DNA from: Gorsachius magnificus
Taxonomy: Eukaryota; Chordata; Aves; Pelecaniformes; Ardeidae
DNA: 64,000 bases
Direction of reading: 5' to 3'
NCBI GenBank assembly: GCA_034008185.1
Contig: CM067086.1
Coordinates: forward strand, 18,389,507 to 18,453,506
Positions 1 to 13,431 of this stretch are shown piece after piece. A model generated the notes under the pieces. It saw only the letters and a program-made list of their open reading frames with translations, searched no databases and was not told the DNA's origin. Position 1 is the stretch's first letter; each line of letters begins with the position of its first letter. The translations under genes were made by a program, and so were the position numbers.

Positions 1-2814
1 ACTAATGTATTACTTCCTTGTGTATGAAATACACCTTTAGGTTAAAAAAGGAAAAAACAAGGCCTGCAAAAGACTTAGTCATACAGATTTCTCACTGTCA
101 GAAAAGCCCATCAGACATAAGCGCCGTGAACTTTATGGAAAATTTTCTGTTGAGCTTAACAAGCTTTATATAATTCCTTTGTTTTAGAAATAAAGGCCTT
201 ACTCGGGAAATCTTAAATCCAAGAAGCAAATACAAAGATTCAACAGCAGAGCAGCGAAGTGCTGCACATTTCACAGATACGCCAGTTGTTCCTTGGCAGA
301 CTAGTCTCATTCACCATGACCCACTGCCTGTCAGGAGGAAATCCAAGTTAATATACTGCAAGTTCCTGGCTTTTCTAGGCCTCCAGTGATTGCATCCCTG
401 CTCATTTCCACCATTCCTTAAATCAAAGTGGTAGGAATTTGGCACTCTCATGTTCCAATGCGAATGGGCTCCTCTTCTTCTATACAGGGATTTCTTTGGA
501 AATTTTGGTCACAGCAGACTTCAGATACTACACACTGCAAGATATACATGTGCATATCAGAGAAGCAGTTGAGCCTTTTTTCCTAGTATTTTCCAACAGT
601 AGCATGTTCATTATTACTGAAATCAGACAAGCCATATAACCCGTTCGAGCACCAAAAGCAAATGCTACACAGAGAGTCTGTATCTGGCCATTAGTCACCC
701 ATATGACGTTTCTTCTTTGTCTAGCAGAACAATGTGTTTGGACAGAGGATATAGCAGGGAAAATAGGTAATTCCTATCCAGCATGGTCAGCACTGTGCCT
801 GGCTAACCAGCCTTTGCCAACAGGCATTAACACAACCCAGGACTCTGAGAATCAATATGGGAGGCCACATCCACCTGTCTGATGTGCCAACCCCATGCAC
901 ACTGCACCTCTCACCTGGGATCAGTCTTTAGAGCATCTTCCTTGACACACAACAACAATCTTGCAGCTGAACGCAAAAAAGCCTTCTGTGAGATACCAAA
1001 AGTGGGTGGGCACAGGCCCAGAATTTTCTAAAGGGAAAACATCAAGTTATGATGAAAACCCCCTTAGAATATTTTTGTACTGTTCAGCCATAAACCTAAA
1101 AATAGGCTTTTAGGTTACAGATGAGAACAATAAAGCATAATCATGAAAAGAGATGTTAAATATTAAAAGGACTCCAAATAGAAAGGTCAAAGCGTTTTCC
1201 ATGTTCACTGAGAATATGACAAGAGGCGATAGGCTTAAATTGCAGTAAGGGAGACGTAAGGTAGCCAGTAAGCAAACCTTCCTAAACGGCTGAGGAAGTA
1301 CAAGAGGGTGGGAGGAGAACAAAAAGGGTGGTAAGGAATTTCTCTTGCTGAAGTTGTTTGGGGTTTTTTTTTTAAGAAGAGATAAGGCAAAGGATGTTTC
1401 AGGGTCCACGGATCCTGCCTTGAGGAGGAGTAGTGAACCAGATGCCCTTCTCTATGATTCAGTTCCTTCCGTGATTTAGTAGGAGAGTTCAATGCTGTGT
1501 CTGAAGAACAAAGAGTTTGTTACAAATGGTTTCTAGAAACAGAATACAGCATGGGAGAATTTTTTGCTTGTTTGGACAGAAAAGTTGACAAACCCTGACT
1601 GTTAGAGCTCCAAAAAGATCAGAACTTGATTGAATAAACTCTTTCCCAAAAGCAAGCTACAGTCCTGAAGGCATTAACACTTACTGTGGAAGCAGATGAC
1701 TAAAACATGAGAGCTTTTTGCTTCCAGCCACCGACATTGATCCTGCAGCCACTGCATGCTTTCAAGATAGCTTGTTCCCACTAAGAAATTAGTGTGGTGG
1801 CTCTCATTCTATCTCTCACCACATGGACTGTGTGTAGTAATTGCTAGATTTAGGCAAGAGATTAAGAATTCATGGGCCACAGAAATGGATTTAGTCCTCT
1901 TGTATCAAGGAGAAATCCTGCCATAAGAGACCTCAGGACAAATGCTGACCAGGTGATATGGAAAGGCTTGCCCTTGCTTGTTCTTTAGACAGACAGCTTC
2001 ATTCACAGGTCTTGAATGAGTATTAAATCAATATTTTTATTTTTAAGCATGAGCCTAATGTTTAATTTTATGCATAAGCATGAATGTGCATATGCAAACC
2101 AATATGAAATACTAAATTTTTGTGATAGCATATACACCAGCACAAAAGGCTGCAGCTAAGAAATCCTGTAAAAATGCTAATTATGCCTAAGTCAAGAAAT
2201 ACAACTATCAGCATGATTTGCGGTCAGTTGTTTAATTAATTTTAGTATTAATAAAGTTACAGAAAATCAATGTGTCAAAAAGACTTGAAAGGATTACCAA
2301 CTACTCTGGACAAATTAGCAACACTTGCATGCCTAGAGCACAGGAAAGCACAAAGATGTTTAATTAAACTATTTACCAGTGAGGAATTTAAATCACTATA
2401 AATATTACATTTTTAGTACAGTTTTTCCTCAGATTGAAAGCACTTAAGAGCAAATAATATGCAGTTTCCCAACGGCATTTTTTTAAAGGAAGTAATGTAA
2501 AAAATGTTGCAGTTAAATCCAGTAAATTAAGGTGAAGTCAGGAACAAAAGAATGTAACATGGCATTTAAAATTAGAGGACTAGGGAATAATTCAACTCCA
2601 AAGTAACAAAAGATGTTACAAAACTGCATGGAAAGAGGAAGGAGAAGATTTATAACAGCAAGGTCACGTGGTTACTCAGGGCCCCCGCACACTGTGCTTC
2701 AATGAACTCTATTGTTTCTTGTGAAAATTTCAATACCTATAACAATAAACCTCACTGTTCACCAAATCCTTGTTGGTATAAGTCTGTGGTTTTCCCACAT
2801 CTAATTTTTCTGAC

Positions 2815-2965
2815 TCTGTTTACTAGATTCTCCAGTGCCGCCATTGTCTCAGCATGAATTTGGGCAAGATGCTCCACTTCTCTGTGCCTCAGCTTCCCCT
2901 TTTCCAAAACAGTAATTAAATACTTATCAGCCTCCTAGGGATGCGTTGAGAAGCCACCTACCTCA
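2815..2965 (-). mobile_element. MIR-like tRNA-derived SINE, antisense
   Basis: The reverse complement reads GCTGAGGCACAGAGAAGTGG, then GCATCTTGCCCAAATTCATG and GACAATGGCGGCACTGGA. This follows the core of the mammalian-wide/amniote MIR SINE in order (GAGGCACAGAGAGGTTAAG ... CTTGCCCAAGGTCA ... AGTGGCAGAGCC). The A/T-rich part upstream fits poorly, as expected for an element shared by all amniotes. MIRs are rare but present in birds. Confidence 0.75.
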
Positions 2966-4991
2966 TCCATGCTAGCACAGCATTCTCTGACAATACAAAA
3001 CAATCATCCTTTTTAGTAGTATTATAAACAGAGCTTCCCTACGGCAAGAATGCACTAGTTATCTCTCTATGGGACTTATCTAAAGCCAAAATGAATGCAA
3101 CTGAAAGCTTTCTATTGAGTTAATGGGTTTTGAGTCGAGACCTGCATGAGTATCAGTCATCTGACGTGGAGTTGTTCCATTTTTGTTTCACCAGATTGAC
3201 TCTATACTCTTCTAAGTCTTCTGTTGACTTGTCCTGCAGAGGAAAGAAACGCTCTCTGATGCAGGCAATACCCACTGGTGCATAGATTACCTGCTGCTGA
3301 ACTTGGCCAGCAGCCCACTGAAGGACTTGAAACAAATGTTTCTGCATTTCAAGGCACCTGGAACGAAACAACATTTCCCTTCACAGTTCTGGGAACAGAG
3401 ATGCTACTGACTGCAGATCAAACAAAAGAGTACTAGTTAATGCTAGGAGCTAAGTCCTGTCCTGCCTTTTAGCACCTGATACATAAAGATCTTAGGAAGG
3501 GAGAGACCAACATAAGAGTATTTTGTGCCTGCTGAGTTAATACAATCATGGTGTCGATGATTCAGCTTGGGTTAAGATCAAATTCCAAATGCATCTGGAA
3601 ATGCCCAAGTGTTGCCCTGAAGATACAGTGTAGCGAGAAGACAAGCACACAAAGCAAGACGCAGCTCGCAGAAGGACAACGGGGCTGTCCTCAGCGTGCA
3701 GAGGACAGAGCGCACTTCACAGCAGGGAATGCTTCAGATAAGTGGACGTTGATATATTGGTGCCAAGTAAAAACACGAGTGTCCAGATCTGCCTGAGGTC
3801 CTTATCCCCAGTCATACCCATTGTGCTGAACATCTGCTACCTAATCTACAAACACTGACACATAACTATGACCCCAAACCAATTAATATTTTCATAATGT
3901 TTCTTTAAAAATTATGTAGTGCTAGGCAAGATATTCACTACTGATATCCTTTAGAACAGCAAGATCTAAAGAGGGCCCCCTCTCCCAAAACATACCCGAA
4001 AACTATTCCACCACAGACCTACCTGCGCTGCTTACTGACCCAGGCTAGCAGACACATCTGTCAGTTCACCAACTCCGGGCCATCATGTGAACAGTGGGAA
4101 CATTTGTTTACTGACCTCTGTGAACATGCAAGACCCTGCACAGTACTTTGAAAGTTCAAGTGCCACAACAAAAATATTAATGTTTCTTCCTTGAATGCTA
4201 ATTTAGTTCACTGAAAGGGAAAGGGTGAAAAGAGGGTCAGTAGATTAGATTGCAGAAATAGCACTGTCTTTCCAAGAGTGACTGTATTAACAATTGGGTG
4301 CCTAAAAGCTTCTATTCAGGTCTTTTTCAAATACGTATGGTGCTTCAGGATGAGAGGCCAGTAACCTGCCCTTTGAGATTGCCACTTCACCATTGTGAAA
4401 CTTGCTGTATGATTGGTATTATTATGGGGTCAACTACACCACCTTGAACCTGACAGGTAAACTCCAGCAACAAAAATCTAAAGGCATCAATTTTAGTGAT
4501 GGCAAACAATTGGAACAACATTTGTTCTAACCATAGCAGGAAATTTCTGCAGTTGAGTTGTCTTTCACGATCGGGGAGGAGAAGAAGGGAAGAGCAGGAG
4601 AAGGGGGCTGCTGGTTTTTTCCCTGGAAATTGAGATTTCTCAGAACTCCATGTTTTTCTATGCTTTAGTCACAACTTTTCCAATAACATGCTGCAGAAGG
4701 GCTTGTTCTGAAAGGTGCATTAGGTGCAAAACTGAATGCTAATCCAGAAACCACACAGAAGAGAAGTGAAGGGGCTTATGGAATAACCAGTCAAAGTCAT
4801 GAGGTGTTCTTACTTCCACTTCCCTATCCATACACTGTAAAACAAATTAGCGTATAAACTACAGACTAACATTTAAATTCTAAGACTACTTCTAAACAAT
4901 ATAATCTCTACGTAACACCAATTTTCCACAGAATTAAAGTAACGATAAGATGCATTTTGAAACTACTTCCCCCGTTTCTGCGGTAGATGAA

Positions 4992-5010
4992 GGCTTGCTT
5001 TTTGCAAGCC
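4992..5010. other. Perfect 7-bp hairpin with T5 loop
   Basis: GGCTTGC, TTTTT, GCAAGCC is a perfect stem with a five-base loop. It is short enough to occur by chance in 64 kb. Confidence 0.5.
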
Positions 5011-8000
5011 AAATACAATTATTTTAGTGTCTCATTGCTTAGAGAAGCCAAAGGTAAAAGAAGTTCTGTGAACATTATGACACAAAATGAGGACTGAAAA
5101 AGGGTTAAAAGCAAGTCCAGTATTCAAACATCATGCAGAACTGCACAACTCTACAGTAAAATGTGGAGATGGATTCCTTTCACGGAGGAACAACACCTGT
5201 CAGCGCAGCTTGCTTCCTAAGGAGGAGGATGTTTGCATATAGGTCACACCACATTTTGGCAGAACGTGCTGCTGACGTACATTGGGTGGCCAGATATCTT
5301 TCCATACTATTTCTTGAAAAGATGCCCCTGGAGCAAAATGGGCCAAGTCATTCTCAAATCTAAAGGAAGTTTCTTCATTTTGCAAAAGGGCCATGAGTAA
5401 TACATGCAAACAGAGGAATAAAAATCTCTTGGCGCTCTCACTTGTAAAGGTCTTTTTTAAGCATAATTAGTGAATATTTGTAGGAAATAAAAAAAAAAAT
5501 TAAAACCCAAAAAGAGAGCAATCAAGCCCATAATAACTGCACAAAATGAGACAAACAACTTATTCTTTGAATTTCAGACTGCAGGATTTTAGGAATTTTT
5601 TCAGTGTCTCATGAAGCCCCAAGGAAAAAATTGCAAAATGAGGGTATATTTTTTTTAAATGGCTACCACAGACGTTCAAGGCCAGGAATCTTTATCGTGA
5701 TTATCATGATCGTCTTCATAGAAAATGCCAGTACTATGCAAAAACAGGCAAGATCCACCTCCACGGTTACCTCCTCGTATCAGCAACATATAACTAGTTA
5801 CTACAGATAACTTCCAGCCTATTAAGACGAAACAGCATTTGTTTACTTGACTGAATGGCGGTGGGACATAGAATCTAGATATTGTAGTTTCAAACTACAG
5901 AAAATCAGGCACATACATGCATTTTCAAAATCATACCAGAGAGCAGATGCAGCCCATCAAAAACAAAAATATGAGATTTTTATTATGTCATTTATAACAC
6001 TCCAAAAAGCATGAAACTAAATAATGCACTTTTGAAGCAAACTCCCAAACTAGTATGTTAGAAGAAAGCAACCCAAGACAACTTATTTTTCAATAAGCAA
6101 GCAGGGTAAAAACCTGTGGAAGTCAATAAAATTCTTTAAATCAGTAGATTCCAGTAAATGAGAGCATCTGGAGCAGCAAATCTTGCTGCCACTTCCAGAA
6201 TGTGCAAGACTGTGATTTACCTGAGAAGAGATAAACAACCTGTCAGTGTCACAGCAAGAGACTGAAAGCAGCTTCCTATTCAAGGGTAACTTTTCTTAAT
6301 AAAACTGTCTTTCACTCAACAACTTAATTAACATTCACAGCTCAAAGCTCTAGGAACAGGTGAGCAGAAAAACACTTATGTACCTTTCTTGGTGGTGAAT
6401 GCAGGTTAAAGTTATCACTGGGCTGACTAACCTGTCACAAAATACCACAGGATGAACCTCAATGCACCAGGTCTTCTGCTTATGTGAGACTGAATATTGA
6501 TTATTTATTACAACAGCCACTACTTAATGTTAAATCATAGTTCAGAATTTAATGTAATTGTAGACTTCATACAGAATAATATTTTAGTCACTCTGTTGCT
6601 GTGACTGCATTTTCTACGCAATCAGTAGCTTCTTACTGATAGCCACGGGAAGTTCCTACTCCACAGTTCTCATGATAAGAAACGGGAAATATTATTCAAA
6701 TATTGTTTTGGGAAGAAAAGTTTCATCAATACCAAAACAGTACAAATTCATTTAATTTTACAAAGATGCAGAATTATAAGAAAACACACTGGAAGCTACG
6801 TATTTAAAACTCAGCAATATCCAAATTAATTTAATTTTGCTCAATTCAAATTTGACCTAGCATTTCAACATTCACTTGGTTTCTTTTTATAAAGATAAAA
6901 CCCTCCATATAAAATTGAAGTATTTCATTCAGCTAACAATTTTTTTTCTGACTTACAGCTTCCACATCTCACTGCTTTTTGAAAGCCACCGGAGCACAGG
7001 GGCCACCACCCAGGCCACCAAGCACAGGCCTGCCCAGCAACACACATAATCTGCTCCACAGCAGATGATGACTTTGCACCTTGATGAATCAGACTCAGAC
7101 TTCCCAAAACATCATACCTGCTGCTCTGCTTAAGCACTTCCATTTGAAACTTGTTAGCCCTTATCTTGAACCCATTAGAGCCTGACCCCACATACACAAA
7201 ATTCAGTTGTAATCAGAATGCCAACCCATCTCATGCTTCCAGATCTGTCCCCAAATGCATGGTTCAATAACAAGACAAATCCTCTTTATTTTGTTCTTAT
7301 AAAGAGGAATAAATTTTAAGAACTGAGTGATAGCTATAATCTATTTTGCTTGCGCCTGCTATACATCAGTGCCAGCATGAGGGGGAATTAGTTAAGTATT
7401 TGCTGCCTGTTTTTTTTTATTATTGTTATTTATTTTTTTAAGATTCAGGAATGGAAAAGTCCGTATAAACATAATGCAAGATACAAACCCAGGTTTAGTG
7501 CTTCTATTGTACAACACGTATTTTAAATTCATCTATTATTATAACATACAATAACAGGCAATGAACCAAGTTTCTCCTCATCTACATTACATACTTTCTG
7601 TGCTTTTTAATGGCGATGTCGAAAAAGAAGTCATTTTAACATGATAATAAACCTGCTATAGTTATCTCACTCATTCTATTATTTCATTCTTATACCAGTT
7701 TTGGATTTTTTGTGTGCATGCACTTTAAATAAAGATTCACCCATTACCGTCAAAAACTCGTCTTACCACTACGCGTTTTTCTGTAAATCACAAATACCCT
7801 GCTTTCTAAACCATTTGCATGCCTAATGATAGCACCTTGCTGGAAGGAAAGGAACATTAGGAAATTAGTAGTGATATAAGAAAAGAAAGTGTCATATTAT
7901 CAAAAACTCCTTCCCATCACTGTGAAGGCCACTACCTCAAGCAGGACACATTTGGAACAAAATTTAAGGTCTGAAACTTTTCTGACATGGCACACTGTAA

Positions 8001-9213
8001 AAGATCAAGAAAGACTCAAAAGGTTACTCAAAAGACACAGATTATATTGAAATAATGACTCTCTGGGCAAAATAAAAATCCATTTCCTGACAGCTATTTG
8101 GTAGCTCTGAAGAGGTGGACACGACTTTCCTACAGTTTTTGTAACTACATAATCTTAGCTACAAGACGTGCTGTCATCATGGAAGTCAACATTTCCTATG
8201 ACCAACCCTCCCTAAGGATAACATGCATTACAACATAATTATTCCAGGCTGGAAATTATTCTCATATTGAATGCTCCTGTGCCATCTTTCCACTTGAGAA
8301 AATAGCTCACCCAACACAACCCTAAACATGGTATTCTGTCAAGCTGACTTATTTCCATTTCAAAAAAACCTGCCTGGTATTTTCCTCCCTTGCCAGACAG
8401 GTGTACCATCAAAATAAGCCTCAGATCAGCCTTTCTGGAGGGTTGCGATTGAAGATGTTATTCAGTTAGGTATAGTTGGACTGAGCGTTTCAGCAGCTTC
8501 TCACATGTTTCCCAGAGACTGCCGGGGAAGGTTCCTTAAAAACCTCTAGATGGAAATGAGACCTACCTACTTTCCGCTAAGAATTTTTAGCACTCATTTT
8601 GCTGACAGGTATTAAAAAAGAATCACTGGATTTATTGTCTAATGCTATTGCACTTGTTCTCTTTGCTAAATCACGTGTCATAGTCCTGGATACACTAATT
8701 CTCAGCGTTAATAACAACAGTTTCCAAACCATCTAACAGCGTATTTTGAGGACTTTATAAATTTTCAGTTTTGGTTTTATATATTTGCTTCAGCTCTGTC
8801 TAAGAAGCTTCTCCTCTGCGATAATTTCTCATGTTTTAATCCACTGACCAGTTTCAAACCACGGGTAATAAAACTGTACTCCTTCTCACTATGTGTGCTA
8901 TCTGACCTCTGCCTTTGCACCTCACATGCAAGGCAGCCGTGGGACACAACAGGACCATGTCCTGGTTGACAACAGCACTCAGCATGTGCACCCCAGTGCT
9001 TCTTGAGTTACCTTCCAAGTTAAGCCCGAAGGGCCCATACATAGGAAAGGTACCTCATACCACATTTACCAATGACGCCTGTGCCTAAATTTTATGCCAG
9101 CCGAGGGCCAGCTAGAACGTGGCATTTGGTAGGGCACAGGAGCTAATTAGAAGCTAAGCAATACACACAACAGAGAGTATAACACTACTACTGCTGGACA
9201 CCTAAGAGCTCAC

Positions 9214-9339
9214 CTGTACAGGAGAAATCATCCACACGGACATATCCCATGACACAGTCACAACGATAGGATCCAGGCAAGTTAACGCACACAGTGTTGG
9301 CATGACAATAATGCATCTTGGCAGCACACTCATCAATAT
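9214..9339 (-). CDS. NELL1: NELL1 exon encoding the second, calcium-binding EGF-like domain
   Basis: This internal coding exon is 126 bp. It follows a pyrimidine-rich tract and acceptor (CCCTGCAG, AG at 9341-9340) and ends at donor ACAG|GTGAGC. Both ends are phase 1. The leading AT completes a GAT codon with the final G of the exon at 59362-59490, giving an uninterrupted join of ...AYCE to DIDEC. The peptide DIDECAAKMHYCHANTVC continues through VNLPGSYRCDC to DDFSC, with six cysteines. It has the calcium-binding EGF signature: D-I-D-E-C at the start and C-x-N-x4-Y-x-C-x-C, which is also the consensus for Asp/Asn beta-hydroxylation. Compared with human NELL1 as I remember it, Leu is replaced by Ser before Tyr, Pro by Met in the CDCxGY motif, and Ile by Val soon after. 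All cysteines and calcium ligands are kept. The exon should be followed by one starting with AA (Glu) for the third EGF domain, which is outside the window. Confidence 0.97.
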
Positions 9340-9736
9340 CTGCAGGGAAGAAGCAGCAAGGAAAGTCACAGTCAGGCTTAGTGAAATTAATAACATGACA
9401 TAGTACTAGAATAAGAGAGAATAATTTCCAACTCCAAAGGCAATCTGGTTTAGCTCTAGCACTAAAGAACAAGCCAACTTTAGTAGAAAACTATTCCTTA
9501 AAATAGAGCTAAAACTCCTGTATCATAGTAATGGGTTCCTTCCACTGTTCTTCATTAAATCCTAAATTTTTCTAACTCTGGAAAAGGAACACATGCATTT
9601 GACTTTTTTTCCTATGACAACGTTAAGAGACAAAAACCATTGCAGATTTTTCAAACACAGAACGCAACATTGAAAATCCTAACTCTGTCTCATCAGTAAA
9701 CTAAAGCACGAAGGCATAGTAACTCTGTACAGCATG

Positions 9737-9770
9737 ATACCGGTTGTATAGATATACCGGTTGGACAGAT
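9737..9770. repeat. 17-bp tandem duplication (ATACCGGTTG unit)
   Basis: Two adjacent copies of ATACCGGTTGTATAGAT (second copy ATACCGGTTGGACAGAT, two differences) are followed by a partial third start, ATA. It lies about 400 bp on the intronic side of the EGF2 acceptor. Confidence 0.85.
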
Positions 9771-11503
9771 ATAGCGTGGCATTTCTGCTGCAGAAGTTAC
9801 TGAACAGCACTCTGTGCTTCCACATCCCACTCGAGAAGATTGAGCCCGTCGCCTAAGCCCATTTTAAGCCTGCTTTACATCATCCCAATGGAAAAAAAAG
9901 GAGTGGATAACAACTTGACCCCATACCTCTGTTTGCTTGAGCAATCTCTACTGCTGCTGCAAATCCAAAATTCAAAACTGTTTTCACAATAGTGAATCAA
10001 ACCTATCATTTACTTGCCTGTTTAAATATCCCAAAGCTCTGTGATATGGTAAACTGTAAAATCTTCCCCTTATCTTCCCCACAAAACCAGATATTACACT
10101 GAAGAATTCTCTTTATTTTTTCCTCAGCAGGATATATTTTCCGCTTAGTAGCACAGATTTTACCCAAAGTAATTCATGTTTTTCAAAAGATTAATTCTAG
10201 TGTTACATATGTCCACAAAAAGAAAGATGAATCAGACTCCATTTTTTCCTCACTATTACTTCCTACTTGTTATTGATTGCTCACACTCAAGAAAGGTATT
10301 AATTGATGACACAGCTGAAAAACTTCCTGAGTCGGTGGGTATAAGATAAGTTGGTCACCCCAGTGTGGTCTCCTACCACATCCCTCCACACCTGTAGAGA
10401 CGAAGCTTCAGTCTCCCTTCTCCCTCACCACACAGTGCTTAGGGAGACGCAACGGAAGTGCTATGAGGAGTTAGTACCGTAACATCAGGATTTATCCCCA
10501 GAAGATGGGGGAGTTTAATTGTGCACATACTGATTCTTGGTTGCCTGAATTCGGGTATCCTGTTTAACCAGGGTAAGTAGCTGTGGTTGAGATACACCCA
10601 CACTTTCCAGTCTCTAAAAATGAAACACATGCCAGCTATACTCACACTTTCTCTGCTACAGACATCTGTCCAGTAGGAACAACTAGCTAAATCACTTCAT
10701 GTTGGCCACCAAACAGCTGTCAGTTGGCAGTCATTTCTGACTGCTGCCAACTTGGGCTGAATTAGAAATGATGGCCTGGAGGCAAAAGACTTTGTATACC
10801 ACCGCAAACACCTTGAACTATTTCGTTCCTGCATTTCTGTTGTTTCTGTTGCAGTGCCACTTGATGAAATGAATTTTAAAAAGTCAGGAGCATCAATATA
10901 CGGAAGATAAAAGCCAAGAAAAATCCTCCCACATGTCTTGTTATCACACCACTGAGTGCTAGAGCCACTTGGGAAACACTCAGGTGTTGACGTGCGTTCA
11001 CACTGTTCTGCTTGCAGCCTCTTTTTAATAGGCTTTTGGAGCATAGCTTTGAGGAGTTTTGTTCTTGCATATCTAATAATTTTCTAGCATAAAAGGGAAA
11101 GAAATGAAAAGATGTCTGAAAAGAAAGCAAGAATGTCAAAACAGCAACCAATTCACCTGAAAATTAACCTTATGTGCTACCCTCTATCTCCAGCTTCCTC
11201 ACTGAATTCACTGACCAACGCTCGTCGTCCTTCTTTCCCCAAAGGGAAGTAAGAGGATTAAAAGTCTCAAAGGTGAAGGAATTTGAACCTTGATTCATTG
11301 CAAGCAAGGCCCACATTACCGTAACACAAAATACGAGAATACCCAGAGATAAAAAGAAAATTTGCAACCTGTATGAAAATATCACTGTGGAAGAATTTCT
11401 CAAAAGGAGTCTAAGGACTTCAAGTGATGACTTTACTATAAACAGAGGAATTTGCCAGAACAACTGGCACTGGGTTGCTGCAGAAGTCCTTGAGTCCAAG
11501 AAG

Positions 11504-11521
11504 AAAAAAAAAAAAAAAAAA
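11504..11521. repeat. A18 homopolymer
   Basis: Eighteen consecutive A residues follow GTCCAAGAAG. I see no recognisable retroposed sequence upstream, so I do not call it a processed-pseudogene tail. Confidence 0.95.
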
Positions 11522-13394
11522 TAAGGGCCCAACAAAGGAAGCCAAAGGAACAAAAGATCCCTCTCTCAAACTCTGTTCACTTATTTAACTCTCTTCTCAA
11601 TCTTTCTTGGTGCATTTTCCATAAAACCTTTTGGTATTTCAGATTTTCTTTTACCTTTGCAGTATTAGCCTTCTACTAATACACACATTTCCTTTACAGA
11701 GAATAATACTGAGAGGTCAAAACTGGCAATAGTATTTTCTTATTAAAGCCTGCAGGGCAATGCTAAAGCTGTTGTTCTGGACCACAATTCTACAAATTCT
11801 TGTAAAAGGTTAGGTATTCATCACAAAAAGCTTTGGGTTTTTACTTAATATTGTTAGAGTAAAATCCATAAAGCACACAGTGGTATATATCAGCTCAGTT
11901 GTAATGGAACTCAAATTGTGATTCATGTGTATAGATTGCTTGTCGCATTTGAAATATTAGAGCTCATCTTCTAGTGGTCTTTTGAGGTGATAAAAATACA
12001 TGATTTATGTTTCTCCTAGACCAGTGAAGTAGTTTGTTTTTCTTTTAAAAAGGTATACCTATGGTCTTTAAAATGAGACTTGACACAGCATAAAGATCAT
12101 TCACATATCACCGGCTTCCATCTACATAAGCTAGCTCTTTGCAACAACAAATACATTTGGGCTTCAGCTTTTCAGGAAGGACCATTACGTTACAGGGTGG
12201 GTTGGTTTGATAAGCGAGTGCTATTCTGCTGGGTTCAAGTGTTTCCTTCAAGTCAGCAAAACAGGGTTCATTGCCTATACAGAGTTTTCTTTACCACAGT
12301 AATCGCCTTCCCTATAGCTGATCAGTCATCACCATCGCTCCTTACAGTTCTAAAGAGTGTTCATGAACCTATAGGGAATATACACGTATTATATTTTATT
12401 ATTTGTGCCAGTACACTTAGCAATTCTAGGAGAACACTGAGCCAAAACACAAGGAAAGTATTTCAGTGGAGCTACCTGCTTTGCACCTAACATGCTTTTT
12501 GACGCATGGCAGGCACTCATCATCTCACACCAACCAAGCAAGCAAAACAAGATGGGATGGAAAGACAATACAAACGGTGTTTGACCCATGGGCAGTGAAA
12601 CAGGTTTTCTCATCTGCAGATGTACTTAAAACTTTACAAACCACTTAACTCTTTTCATGCCCAACTTGGAATCCTATTGCTAAATAATAAAAATATTTCA
12701 ATATGACAATGAGACACCAAATCAAAACCAGAACATCTTTTTACTGTCAATCCCTTTCAAGAAAAGTCACATCAAACCAAATTAACCTCTGTTGTAAAGA
12801 GGGCATACTTCCTGTTAACGGCAATGGGAGTTTTGTCCATTCACCCAAAAGGTGAAGTAGCCCTACTATTTTCTAAACTGCTAAGCCTGTAATAACCACG
12901 AGTGAACAATCTTAAACCAAAGCAGTCTGCCTCTGGAATTGGAGACCACTGTTTGCATGCATTTAATAATAATCCATTGGGACATTAGCAGTATCATCAC
13001 CTGTTGTTTGGGGCTTCACAGTTTACTTATTGGAAGATAATAACATTCAAATCAAAACAAACTATGAAGTGTTCCAGAGCACCAACAGATGATGTATTTG
13101 GAAATCTAAGTATCAGAATCAACTACTCCATTTGCAGCTATCTTCTGGTTAGGGATTGTATTTTCCCAACTTAACTGTAATTTTCAAACACTCTGTAAGG
13201 AAGAAAAGACAGAAAAAAAAAAAAAGAAAATAAAAGAAAGGACAGCTTTGCAGAAAGTTCTGATCTCTAATTCACAACTCCCAACTAGAAAACATTATTA
13301 ATGGAGGGGACAGATTCCCCTCGCCCTCTTTTTATTCCAGTTAATATTATTCCTTGACTTGAACTGTATTAAAGCCTGGTCTAAATAATCTGGA

Positions 13395-13431
13395 TTTTTA
13401 AATATATAAAACCCTTTAAATATATAAAACC
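13395..13431. repeat. Direct repeat TTTAAATATATAAAACC x2
   Basis: Two adjacent near-identical copies (TTTTTAAATATATAAAACC then CTTTAAATATATAAAACC) lie in AT-rich intron DNA. It is a simple local duplication with no obvious function. Confidence 0.85.

Larger units (their letters stand above)
1..9213 (-). other. NELL1: Start of the NELL1 intron downstream of the EGF2 exon (partial)
   Basis: The intron begins with GTGAGC at 9213 on the minus strand and runs out of the window at position 1. The expected next exon (third EGF, starting Glu-His-Asp-Glu-Cys in the family) was looked for on the minus strand and not found, so it lies below this window. Apart from the MIR-like SINE at 2815-2965, the span is AT-rich non-coding DNA with short chance ORFs. 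The 90-codon minus ORF at 6925-7197 has no recognisable domain. Confidence 0.88.

Noticed and set aside
6925..7197. 90-codon minus ORF with Trp/Gly/Cys-rich stretch as a possible NELL1 exon
   Set aside because: Cysteine spacing fits neither EGF nor VWC, and the peptide does not match any NELL1 segment I know.
10697..11553. Minus-strand ORFs of 115 and 127 codons
   Set aside because: On the NELL1 sense strand but without cysteine spacing or domain matches. One is opened by the A18 tract read as poly-Phe. Not called as exons.
12080..12490. 136-codon plus-strand ORF
   Set aside because: No recognisable domain, no codon or composition shift, and its 3' part overlaps ORFs in other frames. It lies inside the intron on the strand opposite to NELL1. 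A chance ORF is the simplest explanation.
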